Of a stretch of 64,000 nucleotides of DNA, positions 1-8,596 are shown piece after piece. Below the pieces are notes generated by a model. That model worked only from the letters and a program-made list of their open reading frames with translations. It made no database searches and was not told where the DNA came from. The translations under genes and the position numbers were made by a program. Every line of letters begins with the position of its first letter. Position 1 is the stretch's first letter. This DNA comes from Cohnella rhizosphaerae. Lineage in GTDB: Bacteria; Bacillota; Bacilli; Paenibacillales; Paenibacillaceae. The stretch is from contig NZ_JAPDIA010000008.1 of the NCBI RefSeq assembly GCF_029525575.1, forward strand, positions 1,426,001 to 1,490,000, read 5' to 3'.

Positions 1-68
1 AACGATGTCGATTTAACAAGAATAAAATAAGAATCTGTCAAAACCCGAACGGGTTGGATCCTCGCCAT

Positions 69-110
69 GCAAAAAGCCCGCGCGCCTTAACCGGCGCGCG
101 GGCTTTTTGC
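69..110. terminator. Bidirectional intrinsic terminator downstream of spoIVA
   Basis: A near-perfect inverted repeat has arms of about 18 bases (GCAAAAAGCCCGCGCGCC and its complement) around a TTAACC loop. It has A and T runs on the two sides, so it can end transcripts from either strand. It lies immediately after the spoIVA stop codon on the minus strand. Confidence 0.9.
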
Positions 111-112
111 AT

Positions 113-1592
113 TTAAAGGATAATGGCGATAAGTCCGCCCGAGCCTTCGTTGATAATCCGGCCGAGCGTTTCCTGAAGCTTGTAGCGGGCATTGTCCGGC
201 ATCATGGCGATCTTGCCCTGGATGCCTTCCCGCACGATCGAATGCAGCGAGCGACCGAAGATGTCGGAATCCCAGATCTTGATCGGATCCTTCTCGAAGT
301 CCTGCATGAGGTAGCGCACGAGCTCCTCGCTCTGTTTTTCCGTGCCGATGATCGGCGCGAACTCGGACTCCACGTCGACGCGGATGAGGTGGATCGAAGG
401 CGCCGTCGCCTTGAGCCGTACGCCGAAGCGCGAGCCCTGCCTGATCAGCTCCGGCTCGTCGAGCTGCATCTCCGCCAGCGTCGGCGCGGCGATACCGTAG
501 CCGGTCGTCTTCACCATCTCGAGCGCCTCCGCGAATCGGTCGTACTCCCGCTTGGCGTGAGAGAATTCCTGCATCAGCTGGAGCAGATGGTCTTTGCCGC
601 GAATTTCCGTGCCGACGACTTCCTGGAGGATGCGGTCGTACAATTCGTCCGGTGCGTACAGGTCGATCTCCGCGACGCCTTGCCCCATATTAAGCCCGCT
701 CAGGCCGGCGCGATCGACGAAGTCGTACTCGAGGAATTGCGAGACGACCCGGTCTACATCGCGCAGCCTGCGAATGTCGCGGACGGTGTCGCGAACCGAA
801 TTTTCATAGCTCGAACGCAGCCAGTGCTGCTCCTGCAGCACCATGACCCAGCTCGGCAGGTTGACGTTGACTTCGTGAACGGGGGAACTCGTAAAGCACC
901 TCGCGCAAAACGCCGAGCACTTCGTCTTCTCCCATCGACGCCACGCTCAGCGTGATGGCGGGAATATCGTACTTGGCGGCAAGCTCCGCGCGAAGCGCCA
1001 GCGCTTCCTCGCTCTTCGGCCTCGTCGAGTTGACGATCAGCACGAACGGCTTGCCAACCTCCTTAAGCTCTGCGATGACGCGCTCCTCCGCCTCGACGTA
1101 CGAGCTGCGCGGAATTTCCGCGATCGTGCCGTCGGTCGTCACGACGACGCCCAGCGTCGAATGCTCCTGGATGACCTTGCGCGTGCCGATCTCGGCCGCT
1201 TCCTGGAAAGGAATCGCTTCCTCGAACCAAGGCGTCGTAATCATGCGAGGACCGTTCTCGTCCTCGTAGCCTTTGGCGCCCTCGACTGCGTAGCCGACGC
1301 AGTCCACAAGCCGGACGTTGACCTCGAGGCCCTCGCCCACCTTGATCTGTACGGCGTTGTTCGGCACGAACTTGGGCTCCGTCGTCATGATCGTACGACC
1401 CGCCGCGCTCTGCGGCAGCTCGTCGACCGCCCTGACGCGATCCGCTTCATGTGCGATGTTCGGCAGCACGACCGTTTCCACGAATCGTTTGATAAAGGTC
1501 GATTTGCCTGTCCGGACGGCGCCGACGACCCCGAGGTAGATGTCGCCGCCCGTACGCTCGGCGATATCTTTGAAAATATCCACTTTTTCCAC
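113..1592 (-). CDS. spoIVA: SpoIVA, spore coat basement-layer ATPase (frame break near 876-880)
   Basis: SpoIVA polymerises on the mother-cell face of the outer forespore membrane using ATP hydrolysis and anchors the coat. The N-terminal part shows the P-loop GAVRTGKS at residues 24-31 and the DCVGYA motif near residue 100; the C terminus ends GGLIAIIL as in B. subtilis SpoIVA (492 aa). The start is a GTG with GGGAGG upstream. The frame breaks after LYEFP: a run of five G on the plus strand, where four would continue in frame into VHEVNVNLPSW. Both halves match the family closely, so a single-base sequencing error is the simplest reading. A sigma-E type promoter lies upstream at 1675-1702. 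Confidence 0.95.
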
Positions 1593-1674
1593 TTAGATTC
1601 CCTCCCCCTTCGTAATCGCGAAGCCTGCGGTTCCGTCAGCGCGACGGACTCGTACATGAACTTGGACTAGTATC

Positions 1675-1702
1675 ATTGTATGTGCCATGCCCGCGAATAT
1701 GA
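1675..1702 (-). promoter_or_regulatory. Sigma-E type promoter of spoIVA
   Basis: On the minus strand a -35 element TCATATT (1696-1702) and a -10 element CATACAAT (1675-1682) are separated by 13 bases. Both match the mother-cell sigma-E consensus, as expected because B. subtilis spoIVA is sigma-E dependent. The start codon is about 80 bases downstream. Confidence 0.75.
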
Positions 1703-1794
1703 CGACGGGTATTAATTTTTAAAGCGCCCCGCCCGCCGTTCGCTCATCCAAATGATCTTATGTCGGGAAAAGGTCGCCTATGTCCGAAGAAGCA

Positions 1795-1829
1795 ACAAAA
1801 AAAACCGTTCCGCCGGCGGAACGGTTCGG
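1795..1829 (-). terminator. Intrinsic terminator of the yphF lipoprotein gene
   Basis: The hairpin AACCGTTCCG-CCGG-CGGAACGGTT is followed on the minus strand by a run of eight T. It lies about 25 bases after the lipoprotein stop codon. Confidence 0.9.
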
Positions 1830-1852
1830 CTTGACATCAAGGCTGCCGACGC

Positions 1853-2605
1853 CTATTTGAGAAATGCCCGCGGCTCTCCGCCGGCTAACCGGTATATCGG
1901 CGATTTGACGGGCACGTAAAACGATTCGTCCGCCAGCAGCGCGCGTAAATCGTCGGACCCGTCCGGCTTGGTCTCGGACTTTTCCAGCGCTTTGACGATG
2001 TCGATGCCGTAATCCGCATAAACGGTGCTGCCCGGGTCGATCATGAGTTCAAGCACCCGGCCCGTATACATACTGCGTATCGCTGGATCATCGATGCCGA
2101 GCGCCTTGTAATCGATGGCGCGAAAGTCCGGATAACGCTCGTCCGATACGGGCTGTTTCCCTTTATGCTTGAGCACGTAAGCGTTCACCTTCGACTGGAC
2201 CGTGCCGATCGCCTGATAGACCGCAACATCCAGAAGCTTCACTTTCGGATCTTTTTCCTCGTCGATGATGAGAAATTGGTTCGAGCCTCCGCTCTCGAAA
2301 GCTTCCTTCGGAATATCCGTTACGTAGCCCATCCGCTTCAGCTTGGCAAAATCCAGTCGGAACTTCTCGTATTGCGGCGTTCCCTCCGACGCATTCTCGA
2401 TCGGCAGCAGCCCCGTATCCTTGCGGTAGCTGTCCACCGCGGCCTGGACGGCGTTCACCGCTTCTTTGGCGGACAACTGATTCGAAGGCGTGTATTCGTC
2501 CGGATACAGGCAGCCTGCCAGCGGCAGCAGCGCCAGCGCGACCGCGAGCATCGCTGCGCGCTTGGCCGCCAACCGTGCGTTAATGATCCATTGCGATCTG
2601 TTCAA
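1853..2605 (-). CDS. yphF: YphF-like lipoprotein (DUF3939 type)
   Basis: A 250-aa secreted lipoprotein: a basic N terminus, a hydrophobic stretch at about residues 17-29 and the lipobox LAGC (residues 29-32, lipidated Cys32), followed by CLYPDE, which resembles YphF. The rest is hydrophilic with no recognised catalytic motif. Position directly after spoIVA matches B. subtilis spoIVA-yphF, which is the main basis for the name. Function is unknown; association with the sporulation cluster is only contextual. Confidence 0.75.
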   Translation of the reverse strand: MNRSQWIINARLAAKRAAMLAVALALLPLAGCLYPDEYTPSNQLSAKEAVNAVQAAVDSYRKDTGLLPIENASEGTPQYEKFRLDFAKLKRMGYVTDIPKEAFESGGSNQFLIIDEEKDPKVKLLDVAVYQAIGTVQSKVNAYVLKHKGKQPVSDERYPDFRAIDYKALGIDDPAIRSMYTGRVLELMIDPGSTVYADYGIDIVKALEKSETKPDGSDDLRALLADESFYVPVKSPIYRLAGGEPRAFLK

Positions 2606-2649
2606 ATCTAAAAGCCCCCCCGTGTTCGCCTTCTGTATCGGCTTTTCGT

Positions 2650-3009
2650 TTACCAGAGATCGTCCGAGCGCTGTCGCTCGAGCTGCCGCCGGACGGCCGC
2701 TTTAAGCGGGTCCTCGGGAACCTCGACCCGAATCGAGCGACGGACCCGCGCCTGGCAGGACAGCCTGACGCCTTGCTCCAGCAGCGGCCCGAGCTTGCGC
2801 CGCTCGGCCTCCGTCGGCGGCGCGAGGGCGTCCGCATACGCCGGCGGCACCTCCACCTTGCACATGAGGCAGCCCGCCACGCCGCCGCACCGCGTGCGCA
2901 CCGGCGCCCTCGCCCGCCTCGCCGCTTCGAGCAGCGTCGTGCCTGACCAGACGCTCGCGACCTGCCCTTCCGGTCCGAATTCGACCTCGCAGCCGCCTTT
3001 ATCGCCCAT
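2650..3009 (-). CDS. 2Fe-2S ferredoxin-like protein
   Basis: A 119-aa protein with cysteines at 41, 47, 50 and 85 (C-x5-C-x2-C-x34-C), the pattern of a plant/adrenodoxin-type 2Fe-2S fold, with the GGVAGC loop and a LSCQARV end strand. Its start overlaps the stop of the upstream nucleotidyltransferase-like gene by 11 bases, implying translational coupling. It is one of two ferredoxins flanking that gene, an arrangement absent from the B. subtilis yphF-yphE interval. The redox partner is not evident. Confidence 0.8.
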   Translation of the reverse strand: MGDKGGCEVEFGPEGQVASVWSGTTLLEAARRARAPVRTRCGGVAGCLMCKVEVPPAYADALAPPTEAERRKLGPLLEQGVRLSCQARVRRSIRVEVPEDPLKAAVRRQLERQRSDDLW

Positions 3010-3622
3010 CTTGCGCGCCCTCCTCCTGCTTCGGGTCCGTCAGCCGCGCCAGCTCGTCCATGATGCGTTCGGACAGCGATTGCCTCGCGGCAAGCCGCCG
3101 AAGCGCAAGCAGTTGGTCCCCACGATCTTCCCGGAGCAGTCTTGCGGCCTCGGTCGCCCGGTCCCGGCGTTCGCGGAGCAGGTTAAATATCAGTTCGTGT
3201 CCAAGCGGCATCAGACGGATCGGTCGGGCGCTTCCCGCGGGCGTCCAATCGTCGCCATGATCGTAAAGGAAAGCGTCGACTTCCGTCCGATATCGAGAGC
3301 CGGGCGCTCGAATCTCGAAGTCGCCGACAAGCTCGATCGCGACGCCGCCGTACCGGTAGCGGGACAGCAGCGACCGGTATCGCCCCGTCTCGTCCCACGC
3401 CGGCGTCTCTACGACCCACCCGGCGACCCGATCATGCAAAGCGGCGACCGAGGCCGCGTCCGCATAAATGTCCAAGTCTCTTGGCGCCGCGGCAAGCCGC
3501 GCTCCGCGAAGCGCGAGACCGGCGCTGCCGCCGACGAGCCATCGCGCGCCGCAGCCTTCCGTCGATGCCGCAAACGCAGACAGCGCTTGCAGGATGCCCT
3601 CTCCCGCTCCTACGATCGGCAT
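2999..3622 (-). CDS. Nucleotidyltransferase-fold protein between two ferredoxins
   Basis: A 207-aa protein starting at ATG 3622 (MPIVGAG; longer in-frame starts run into the neighbouring gene and lack support). The segment GGSAGLALRG (31-40) followed by RDLDIY (D49-x-D51) resembles the GG/GS...DxD core of minimal nucleotidyltransferases. The C-terminal half is arginine-rich and helical with no recognised domain. It overlaps the downstream ferredoxin by 11 bases and follows the upstream ferredoxin by 13 bases, so the three are probably one operon. Substrate unknown; an AbiEii-like or other transferase role is only possible, not shown. Confidence 0.65.
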   Translation of the reverse strand: MPIVGAGEGILQALSAFAASTEGCGARWLVGGSAGLALRGARLAAAPRDLDIYADAASVAALHDRVAGWVVETPAWDETGRYRSLLSRYRYGGVAIELVGDFEIRAPGSRYRTEVDAFLYDHGDDWTPAGSARPIRLMPLGHELIFNLLRERRDRATEAARLLREDRGDQLLALRRLAARQSLSERIMDELARLTDPKQEEGAQDGR

Positions 3623-3635
3623 GGTCGTCAGCTCC

Positions 3636-3932
3636 TTAGAAGTACGTCCGATTGACGGCGGAGATCGCGCCGCCGGCGTTCGCGACGCGCGCCTGGCAGC
3701 CGAGCCGATATCCCGCGTCCAGCTCGTCCGGACCGAGGCGGTCCCATTCGGCATCGGTCGATTCCGCCAGGTGCTCGCCGCCTTCCGTGACGAGGCAACG
3801 GCAGCGCGCGCAAGTCCCTCTCGAACAGTTGAACTGCCAATCGGCACCGGCCGCGAGCGCAAGCTCGAGCAGCGTAGCGCCGACGCGCGGCTCGGTTTGC
3901 CTTTCGATCGTCCTACCTTTTAATGTCAGCAT
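3636..3932 (-). CDS. 2Fe-2S ferredoxin
   Basis: A 98-aa protein with the classic C36-x4-C41-x2-C44 ... C79 cluster-binding pattern (NCSRGTCARC and LGCQARV). The start at ATG 3932 gives a compact ferredoxin; longer frames have no family resemblance upstream. It is a second, distinct ferredoxin in the same short gene group as the one at 2650-3009; the two share the fold but little sequence. Likely a small soluble electron carrier; the partner is not identifiable from the window. Confidence 0.85.
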   Translation of the reverse strand: MLTLKGRTIERQTEPRVGATLLELALAAGADWQFNCSRGTCARCRCLVTEGGEHLAESTDAEWDRLGPDELDAGYRLGCQARVANAGGAISAVNRTYF

Positions 3933-3961
3933 CGCCAATCCTCCGGCCCGATTCTTCGTTG

Positions 3962-4150
3962 TCAAACGATCGATATAAGTCCGCATACCATGCCCACGAG
4001 CAGCATGACAAAAGAGACAAAAGAAATGGCGAAGCGCAGCGCGCCCTTCGTTTTTGCCCTCGCGAGCATGATCAGCACCGCAGACAGCACCATCAGTCCG
4101 ATGCCGACGAACGACACCCACATTTTCATCATCGGATCCATTGCGCGCAA
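3962..4150 (-). CDS. yphE: YphE-like small membrane protein (DUF2768)
   Basis: A 62-aa protein made of two hydrophobic segments (about residues 9-30 and 38-60) separated by a short basic loop ARAKTKGA. Size, topology and position after the yphF region and before gpsA match B. subtilis YphE (DUF2768). Function unknown; the sporulation neighbourhood suggests but does not prove a sporulation role. Confidence 0.75.
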   Translation of the reverse strand: MRAMDPMMKMWVSFVGIGLMVLSAVLIMLARAKTKGALRFAISFVSFVMLLVGMVCGLISIV

Positions 4151-4291
4151 ACAGTCCCTTCCCTTACCCTGCAGCTATATGTATGACGATGGTCGTTGCG
4201 CGCCTGGACGCGATCGACCGATTTTCGATGCTATAAAACGGAACATATTATACCACAATATCGGTCGACAATCGCGTATGCCGGCAAAAAT

Positions 4292-4322
4292 GAACAAAAC
4301 CGCCATGGCTTGGCCTTGGCGG
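4292..4322 (-). terminator. Probable intrinsic terminator of the nitroreductase gene
   Basis: The imperfect hairpin CCGCCAAGGCC...CATGGCGG is followed on the minus strand by TTTTGTT, ten bases after the nitroreductase stop codon. Confidence 0.6.
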
Positions 4323-4332
4323 ACTGTCGTTG

Positions 4333-4965
4333 CTATTTGAAAATCTTGACTCTTTCGTCGAGCGGCTTGTACGTTTTCTCCCCCGGCTGCGCGACCGGTT
4401 TGCCGAACGGCATCTGCGCAATGAGCAGCCAGCTGTCCGGCAGCCCCCACGTTCGCTTCACCTCTTCGTCGACGAGCGGATTGTAATGCTGCAAGGAAGC
4501 GCCGTACCCTTCGGTCTCGAGCGCCGTCCACACGACGAACTGATGCATGCCGGAGGAATGCGCCGACCATTTCGGAAAATTGTCTTTGTACGATGCGAAT
4601 TGCCGCTGCAGATCCTCGATGACCGTCTGATCCTCGAAAAACAGCACGGTGCCGTAGCCTGCGGCGAACGCGTTCATTTTGTCCTGCGTCGCCTTGAATT
4701 GCTCGGGATCGGCGACGACTTTGCGAAGCGTCTCCGCCGTGATATTCCAAAACTTTCTGTGCTCCTTTTTCAACAGCAGCACGACTCTGGCGCTCTGGGA
4801 GTTGAACGAAGACGGCGTATGCTTCACCGCTTCCATGATGATCTCCTCGATTCGCTCGTCCGGAACGATCGCTTCGTCGTTGATGCCGTAAAAGCTCCGA
4901 CGCTGTCTGACGGCTGTCAGAAAGTGGTCGCGGACGTTCGCGTCCGTTATCATGGCAGTTAGCAT
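4333..4965 (-). CDS. Nitroreductase family oxidoreductase
   Basis: A 210-aa FMN-dependent nitroreductase-fold protein. RRSFYGI near residues 22-28 is the N-terminal FMN phosphate loop, HTPSSFNSQSAR (about 49-60) is the family-typical flavin segment, and GYGASLQHYNP (about 152-162) matches the C-terminal half. It is closest in outline to the YdgN/HBN1-type subgroup that reduces nitro or quinone compounds with NAD(P)H. A start at MITDANV is also possible. It has its own terminator and stands between yphE and spoVIF, so it is probably an independent unit. Confidence 0.85.
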   Translation of the reverse strand: MLTAMITDANVRDHFLTAVRQRRSFYGINDEAIVPDERIEEIIMEAVKHTPSSFNSQSARVVLLLKKEHRKFWNITAETLRKVVADPEQFKATQDKMNAFAAGYGTVLFFEDQTVIEDLQRQFASYKDNFPKWSAHSSGMHQFVVWTALETEGYGASLQHYNPLVDEEVKRTWGLPDSWLLIAQMPFGKPVAQPGEKTYKPLDERVKIFK

Positions 4966-5087
4966 CCCCTTCCGGCCATAGGTTGTGAATTGTTTCTGCT
5001 TCAGGTTGCCCGATTGCGCGAATTCAATGAATGGGATGCTTCGCCAGTCCGACGCCGCGAGAGCAGATGCGCCAAACGCCGCAAAAG

Positions 5088-5124
5088 CCCCGCTTCCTTT
5101 GAAAGGAAAGGGGCTCTTGCGGGT
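5088..5124 (-). terminator. Intrinsic terminator of spoVIF
   Basis: A minus-strand hairpin GCAAGAGCCCC...GGGGCTTTTGC surrounds an inner TTTCCTTT/AAAGGA stem just after the spoVIF stop. The T-tract is short but present within the 3' arm. Confidence 0.65.
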
Positions 5125-5131
5125 TCGGTCC

Positions 5132-5408
5132 TTATTTTTTGAGCATCATTTTCATGAGTCCTTCGAGATTGCCGATGTTAAATCCGCTCTTTTTTTACGG
5201 CGCCTACGATCTCCTTGATCGTGTCTTCCGACACCGGCACGCCCGCCGCGCTCGATACCTGCTTGATCAGCTGACGGATTTGCGCTTCGTTCTGCATGAT
5301 GTCCGGGGACACCTTTTGCGCGATTTTTTTGAGCGAAGCTTCCGATACGGGCTTGCCCGTCTTCTTGCTTACCGAGTTCAGAACATCCTTGGAAATCTTC
5401 TTGTCCAT
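5132..5408 (-). CDS. spoVIF: SpoVIF, stage VI sporulation protein F (frame break near 5191-5197)
   Basis: SpoVIF is a small protein needed for late coat assembly and spore resistance. From ATG 5408 the sequence reads MDKKISKDVL, then KKIAQKV, NEAQIRQLIKQVSSAAGV and TIKEIVGAVKK, the repeating pattern of the family. The frame then breaks in a run of seven A on the coding strand; one more A restores SGFNIGNLEGLMKMMLKK and the family-like end at 5132. The repaired protein is about 92 aa. The break is in a homopolymer and is most likely a sequencing error. Confidence 0.85.
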
Positions 5409-5509
5409 GCTTCCCCCTCCTCCGCAGCTCATGCTTTGTATCCTATGAGGTACGGGGGAAGGCGGTGTGGGCGGGCTCGCAGACAATTGCGTATAGCTTG
5501 CAAGGCTCG

Positions 5510-6544
5510 TTATGTACGGTTAAAAAGAACGGTCTCTTCGATCTCGTGCGTGCGCACTCTTCCCATGAGCGCTTCGACCGCTTGCAGCGGAGGCTTGCCT
5601 TCGAACAGCACGGCGTGAAGCTGTGCCGTGATCGGCATTTCGACGCCGTACTGGACCGCGAGCTTGGACGCAGCCTGCGTCGTACGGACGCCCTCTACGA
5701 CCATCCCGATTCGCTCTTGAACCTCCTCGTGGCCGAGCCCCTGCGCCAGCAGCTCGCCCGCGCGATAGTTCCGGCTGTGCCTGCTCGTGCACGTCGCGAT
5801 CAAGTCGCCGACGCCCGCAAGACCGGCAAAGGTGAGCATATGGGCGCCCATGGCCGAACCCAGACGTCCGATCTCGGCCAGACCGCGGGTGACGAGCGCG
5901 GATTTGGCGTTGACGCCGAAGCCGAGACCGTCCGACAGTCCCGCGCCGAGGCCGATGATGTTCTTGATGGCGCCGGCGGTCTCGGCGCCGATATAATCGG
6001 GGTTCGTGTAAACGCGGAAATAGGCGTCGTTGATAAACAGGTCCTGGGCGGCTTCCGCTTGACCCAGCTCGCTCGCGGCAACGACGACGGTCGTCGGCAA
6101 GCGGAGAACGACCTCTTCGGCATGGCTCGGCCCGGACAGCACGACGATGGAGCCTTCGGGGCGTCCCAGCTCCTCGGAGAGCACCTGGGACATCCGTTTT
6201 AAGCTGCCCGTCTCGAAGCCTTTGGTCGCATGGACGATGAGCGCCTCCGGTTTGAGATGCGGCATGGCCGCCTTCGCCACCTCGCGCATGGCCGACGACG
6301 GCGCCACGAACACGACGGCGTCCGCATCGCGGCACGCCTCGGCCATGTCCATCGTCGCGCGCAGCGTCTTCGGCAGCTCGGCCTCCTTCAAGTACTTCCG
6401 ATTCGTACGGGATTCGTTGATCTCTGCCGCTTGGGCGGCGCCGCGCGTCCATACTGTCACTTGGTGACCGTTGTCCGCGAGCACGCAAGCCAGCGCCGTG
6501 CCCCAGCTGCCGGCTACCAGGACGGTAACTTGGCTAGATGCCAT
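5510..6544 (-). CDS. gpsA: Glycerol-3-phosphate dehydrogenase [NAD(P)+]
   Basis: GpsA reduces dihydroxyacetone phosphate to sn-glycerol-3-phosphate for phospholipid synthesis. The 344-aa protein has an N-terminal Rossmann domain (VAGSWGTALA at 10-19), the KGFE segment near 110, SGPSHAEEV, the catalytic region GAIKNIIGLGAG near 190-201 and a C-terminal TCTSRHSRN substrate loop. Oddly, the first glycine of the GxGxxG dinucleotide loop, G in almost all GpsA (GAGSWG), is valine here (V10, codon GTA). It overlaps plsY by 11 bases, coupling two consecutive steps of lipid synthesis. Confidence 0.95.
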   Translation of the reverse strand: MASSQVTVLVAGSWGTALACVLADNGHQVTVWTRGAAQAAEINESRTNRKYLKEAELPKTLRATMDMAEACRDADAVVFVAPSSAMREVAKAAMPHLKPEALIVHATKGFETGSLKRMSQVLSEELGRPEGSIVVLSGPSHAEEVVLRLPTTVVVAASELGQAEAAQDLFINDAYFRVYTNPDYIGAETAGAIKNIIGLGAGLSDGLGFGVNAKSALVTRGLAEIGRLGSAMGAHMLTFAGLAGVGDLIATCTSRHSRNYRAGELLAQGLGHEEVQERIGMVVEGVRTTQAASKLAVQYGVEMPITAQLHAVLFEGKPPLQAVEALMGRVRTHEIEETVLFNRT

Positions 6545-7154
6545 GCGAATCCTCCTTCTTTTTGGCGCCGATTTTGTTCTCGGTGCCGTTCATCAGCTTG
6601 ACGATGTTTTTGCGGTGGCGGAGGATGGCAAGCAGCGCCAGCACGAGCGCGCCCCAAAAAACGGGGCCGATCTCGCCGGCCAAGCCGAGTATGACCGGCA
6701 CGAGCGCGGCGAACACCATCGATCCTAGCGAAACGTATCGGGTAATGACGATAAGGACGATCGCAACGACGCCCGCGGCGACGACCGGCAGCGGCGCCAG
6801 ATAGATGAGCGCGCCGACGGTCGTCGCGATTCCCTTCCCGCCTTTGAAGCGGAAATAAAGCGGCCAGTTGTGACCGGCGATCGAAGCCAGGCCGCAAGCG
6901 ACCGCGAGCCAGGATCCTTGCTCGCCCGCGATCGCCTGGCCGACGGCGACGGCGACGAGTCCTTTGGCGATGTCCAGCAGAAACACGGCGATCGCCGGCC
7001 CTTTGCCGAGCACGCGAAGCGTATTCGTCGCGCCGGCATTGCCGCTTCCGTGCTGGCGGATATCGATCTTGCGGAGCCAGCGGGCGAATAAAATGCTGAA
7101 GGAGACGGAACCGAGCAAATAACTGACGACAACGGCGATGACGGCTGGCAGCAA
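6534..7154 (-). CDS. plsY: Glycerol-3-phosphate acyltransferase PlsY
   Basis: PlsY is an integral membrane enzyme that acylates glycerol-3-phosphate from acyl-phosphate, the first step of phosphatidic acid synthesis. The 206-aa protein has about five membrane spans and the family motifs: SVSFSILFARW near the N terminus, GSGNAGATNTLRVLGK (37-52) and FKGGKGIAT (about 103-111). The start is TTG with AGGAGA upstream. It is followed by gpsA, which supplies its substrate; plsC lies 4 kb away in the same window. Confidence 0.95.
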   Translation of the reverse strand: MLPAVIAVVVSYLLGSVSFSILFARWLRKIDIRQHGSGNAGATNTLRVLGKGPAIAVFLLDIAKGLVAVAVGQAIAGEQGSWLAVACGLASIAGHNWPLYFRFKGGKGIATTVGALIYLAPLPVVAAGVVAIVLIVITRYVSLGSMVFAALVPVILGLAGEIGPVFWGALVLALLAILRHRKNIVKLMNGTENKIGAKKKEDSHGI

Positions 7155-7166
7155 AACGGTTCTCTC

Positions 7167-8489
7167 CTATTCCTGATCGGACTTGCGACGTGTAAAGAGG
7201 CGCAGCGGCGTGCCCTCGAAGTCGAACGCGGCCCGAATCTTGTTTTCCAAATATCGCTCGTACGAGAAATGCATCAGTTCCGGATCGTTCACGAAAATAA
7301 GAATCGTCGGCGGCTTGACCGATACTTGCGTGGCATAGTTCACGCGCAGCCTCCGACCCTTGTCGGTCGGCGGCGGGGTGATCGCCACCGCGTCCGCGAC
7401 GATGTCGTTAAGCAGGTGCGTGGGCACCCGCATCGCATGCTGCTCGGCGACGCGGTCGATGACGGGCAGCAGCCGATGCAGCCTCGACTTCGTCAGCGCG
7501 GACAGAAATACGATCGGCGCATACGACATGAAGAGGAAGTGATCGCGGATCGAATTGGTAAAGTGTTGCATCGTCTTATCGTCTTTATCGACGACGTCCC
7601 ACTTGTTGACGACGAAGACGGACGCCTTGCCCATTTCGTGCGCGTATCCGGCAATGTGCTTGTCCTGCTCGATGATCCCCTCTTCGCCGTTAATGACGAC
7701 GAGCACGACGTCCGCGCGCTCGATCGCCTTCATCGAACGCATGACGCTGTATTTCTCGGTCGTCTCGTAAACCTTGCCCCGCTTGCGCATGCCCGCGGTA
7801 TCGATCAAGACGTAGCGCTGGTCGTCCTTGGCGAACGGCGTATCGATCGCGTCGCGGGTCGTGCCCGCGATCTCGCTGACGATGACGCGCTCCTCGCCCA
7901 GAATGGCGTTCACGAGCGAGGACTTGCCGACGTTCGGGCGCCCGATCAGGGCGACCTTGATAACGTCGTCGTCGTATTCCTGATCTTCGCCGGCGGGCAG
8001 ACGATCCACGCAAGCTTCCAGCAGGTCTCCGATGCCGATGCCGTGCGAGCCGGACAGCGCGATGGGATCGCCGAAGCCGAGGCTGTAAAACTCGTAAATA
8101 TCGTCCATCCGCTGAAGGTTGTCCACCTTGTTCACGGCAACGACGACCGGCTTGCCCGAACGGAACAAAATTTGCGCGACTTCCTCGTCCGCGTTCGTGA
8201 CGCCGGACTTGGCGTCGGCCATGAACACGATTAGATCGGCTTCTTCGATCGCGAGCTCGGCCTGCATCCGCACCAGGCGCAGCATGCCGTCTTCGCCGTC
8301 GATCTCGATGCCGCCCGTATCGATCACGCTGAAGCTGCGGCCGCTCCATTCGCCGGTGCCGTAAATGCGGTCGCGCGTAATGCCCGGCTTATCTTCGACG
8401 ATGGCCAGGCGGTCACCGATTATGCGATTAAAAATCGTCGACTTCCCTACGTTGGGTCGTCCCACGATGGCAATGACAGGTCTTGCCAT
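7167..8489 (-). CDS. der: GTPase Der (EngA), ribosome assembly factor
   Basis: Der is an essential GTPase for 50S ribosome maturation. It has two tandem GTPase domains: GRPNVGKST at residues 10-18 and GRPNVGKSS near 184, each with DT(A/G)G, and NKVD/NKWD base-recognition motifs, followed by a C-terminal KH-like domain. The start is ATG 8489 (MARPVIAIVG), giving 440 aa, the usual family length. It precedes plsY and gpsA by short gaps, consistent with one transcription unit. Confidence 0.97.
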   Translation of the reverse strand: MARPVIAIVGRPNVGKSTIFNRIIGDRLAIVEDKPGITRDRIYGTGEWSGRSFSVIDTGGIEIDGEDGMLRLVRMQAELAIEEADLIVFMADAKSGVTNADEEVAQILFRSGKPVVVAVNKVDNLQRMDDIYEFYSLGFGDPIALSGSHGIGIGDLLEACVDRLPAGEDQEYDDDVIKVALIGRPNVGKSSLVNAILGEERVIVSEIAGTTRDAIDTPFAKDDQRYVLIDTAGMRKRGKVYETTEKYSVMRSMKAIERADVVLVVINGEEGIIEQDKHIAGYAHEMGKASVFVVNKWDVVDKDDKTMQHFTNSIRDHFLFMSYAPIVFLSALTKSRLHRLLPVIDRVAEQHAMRVPTHLLNDIVADAVAITPPPTDKGRRLRVNYATQVSVKPPTILIFVNDPELMHFSYERYLENKIRAAFDFEGTPLRLFTRRKSDQE

Positions 8490-8596
8490 GCTTTCACTCC
8501 TTAAAGGATTGCTCTGAATCATACAAAGAGTATCATAACAAAAATACCCCGCCTTGGCTAACGGTACCTGCGCCGGCGCTCTTCTGCGCGATCTTT

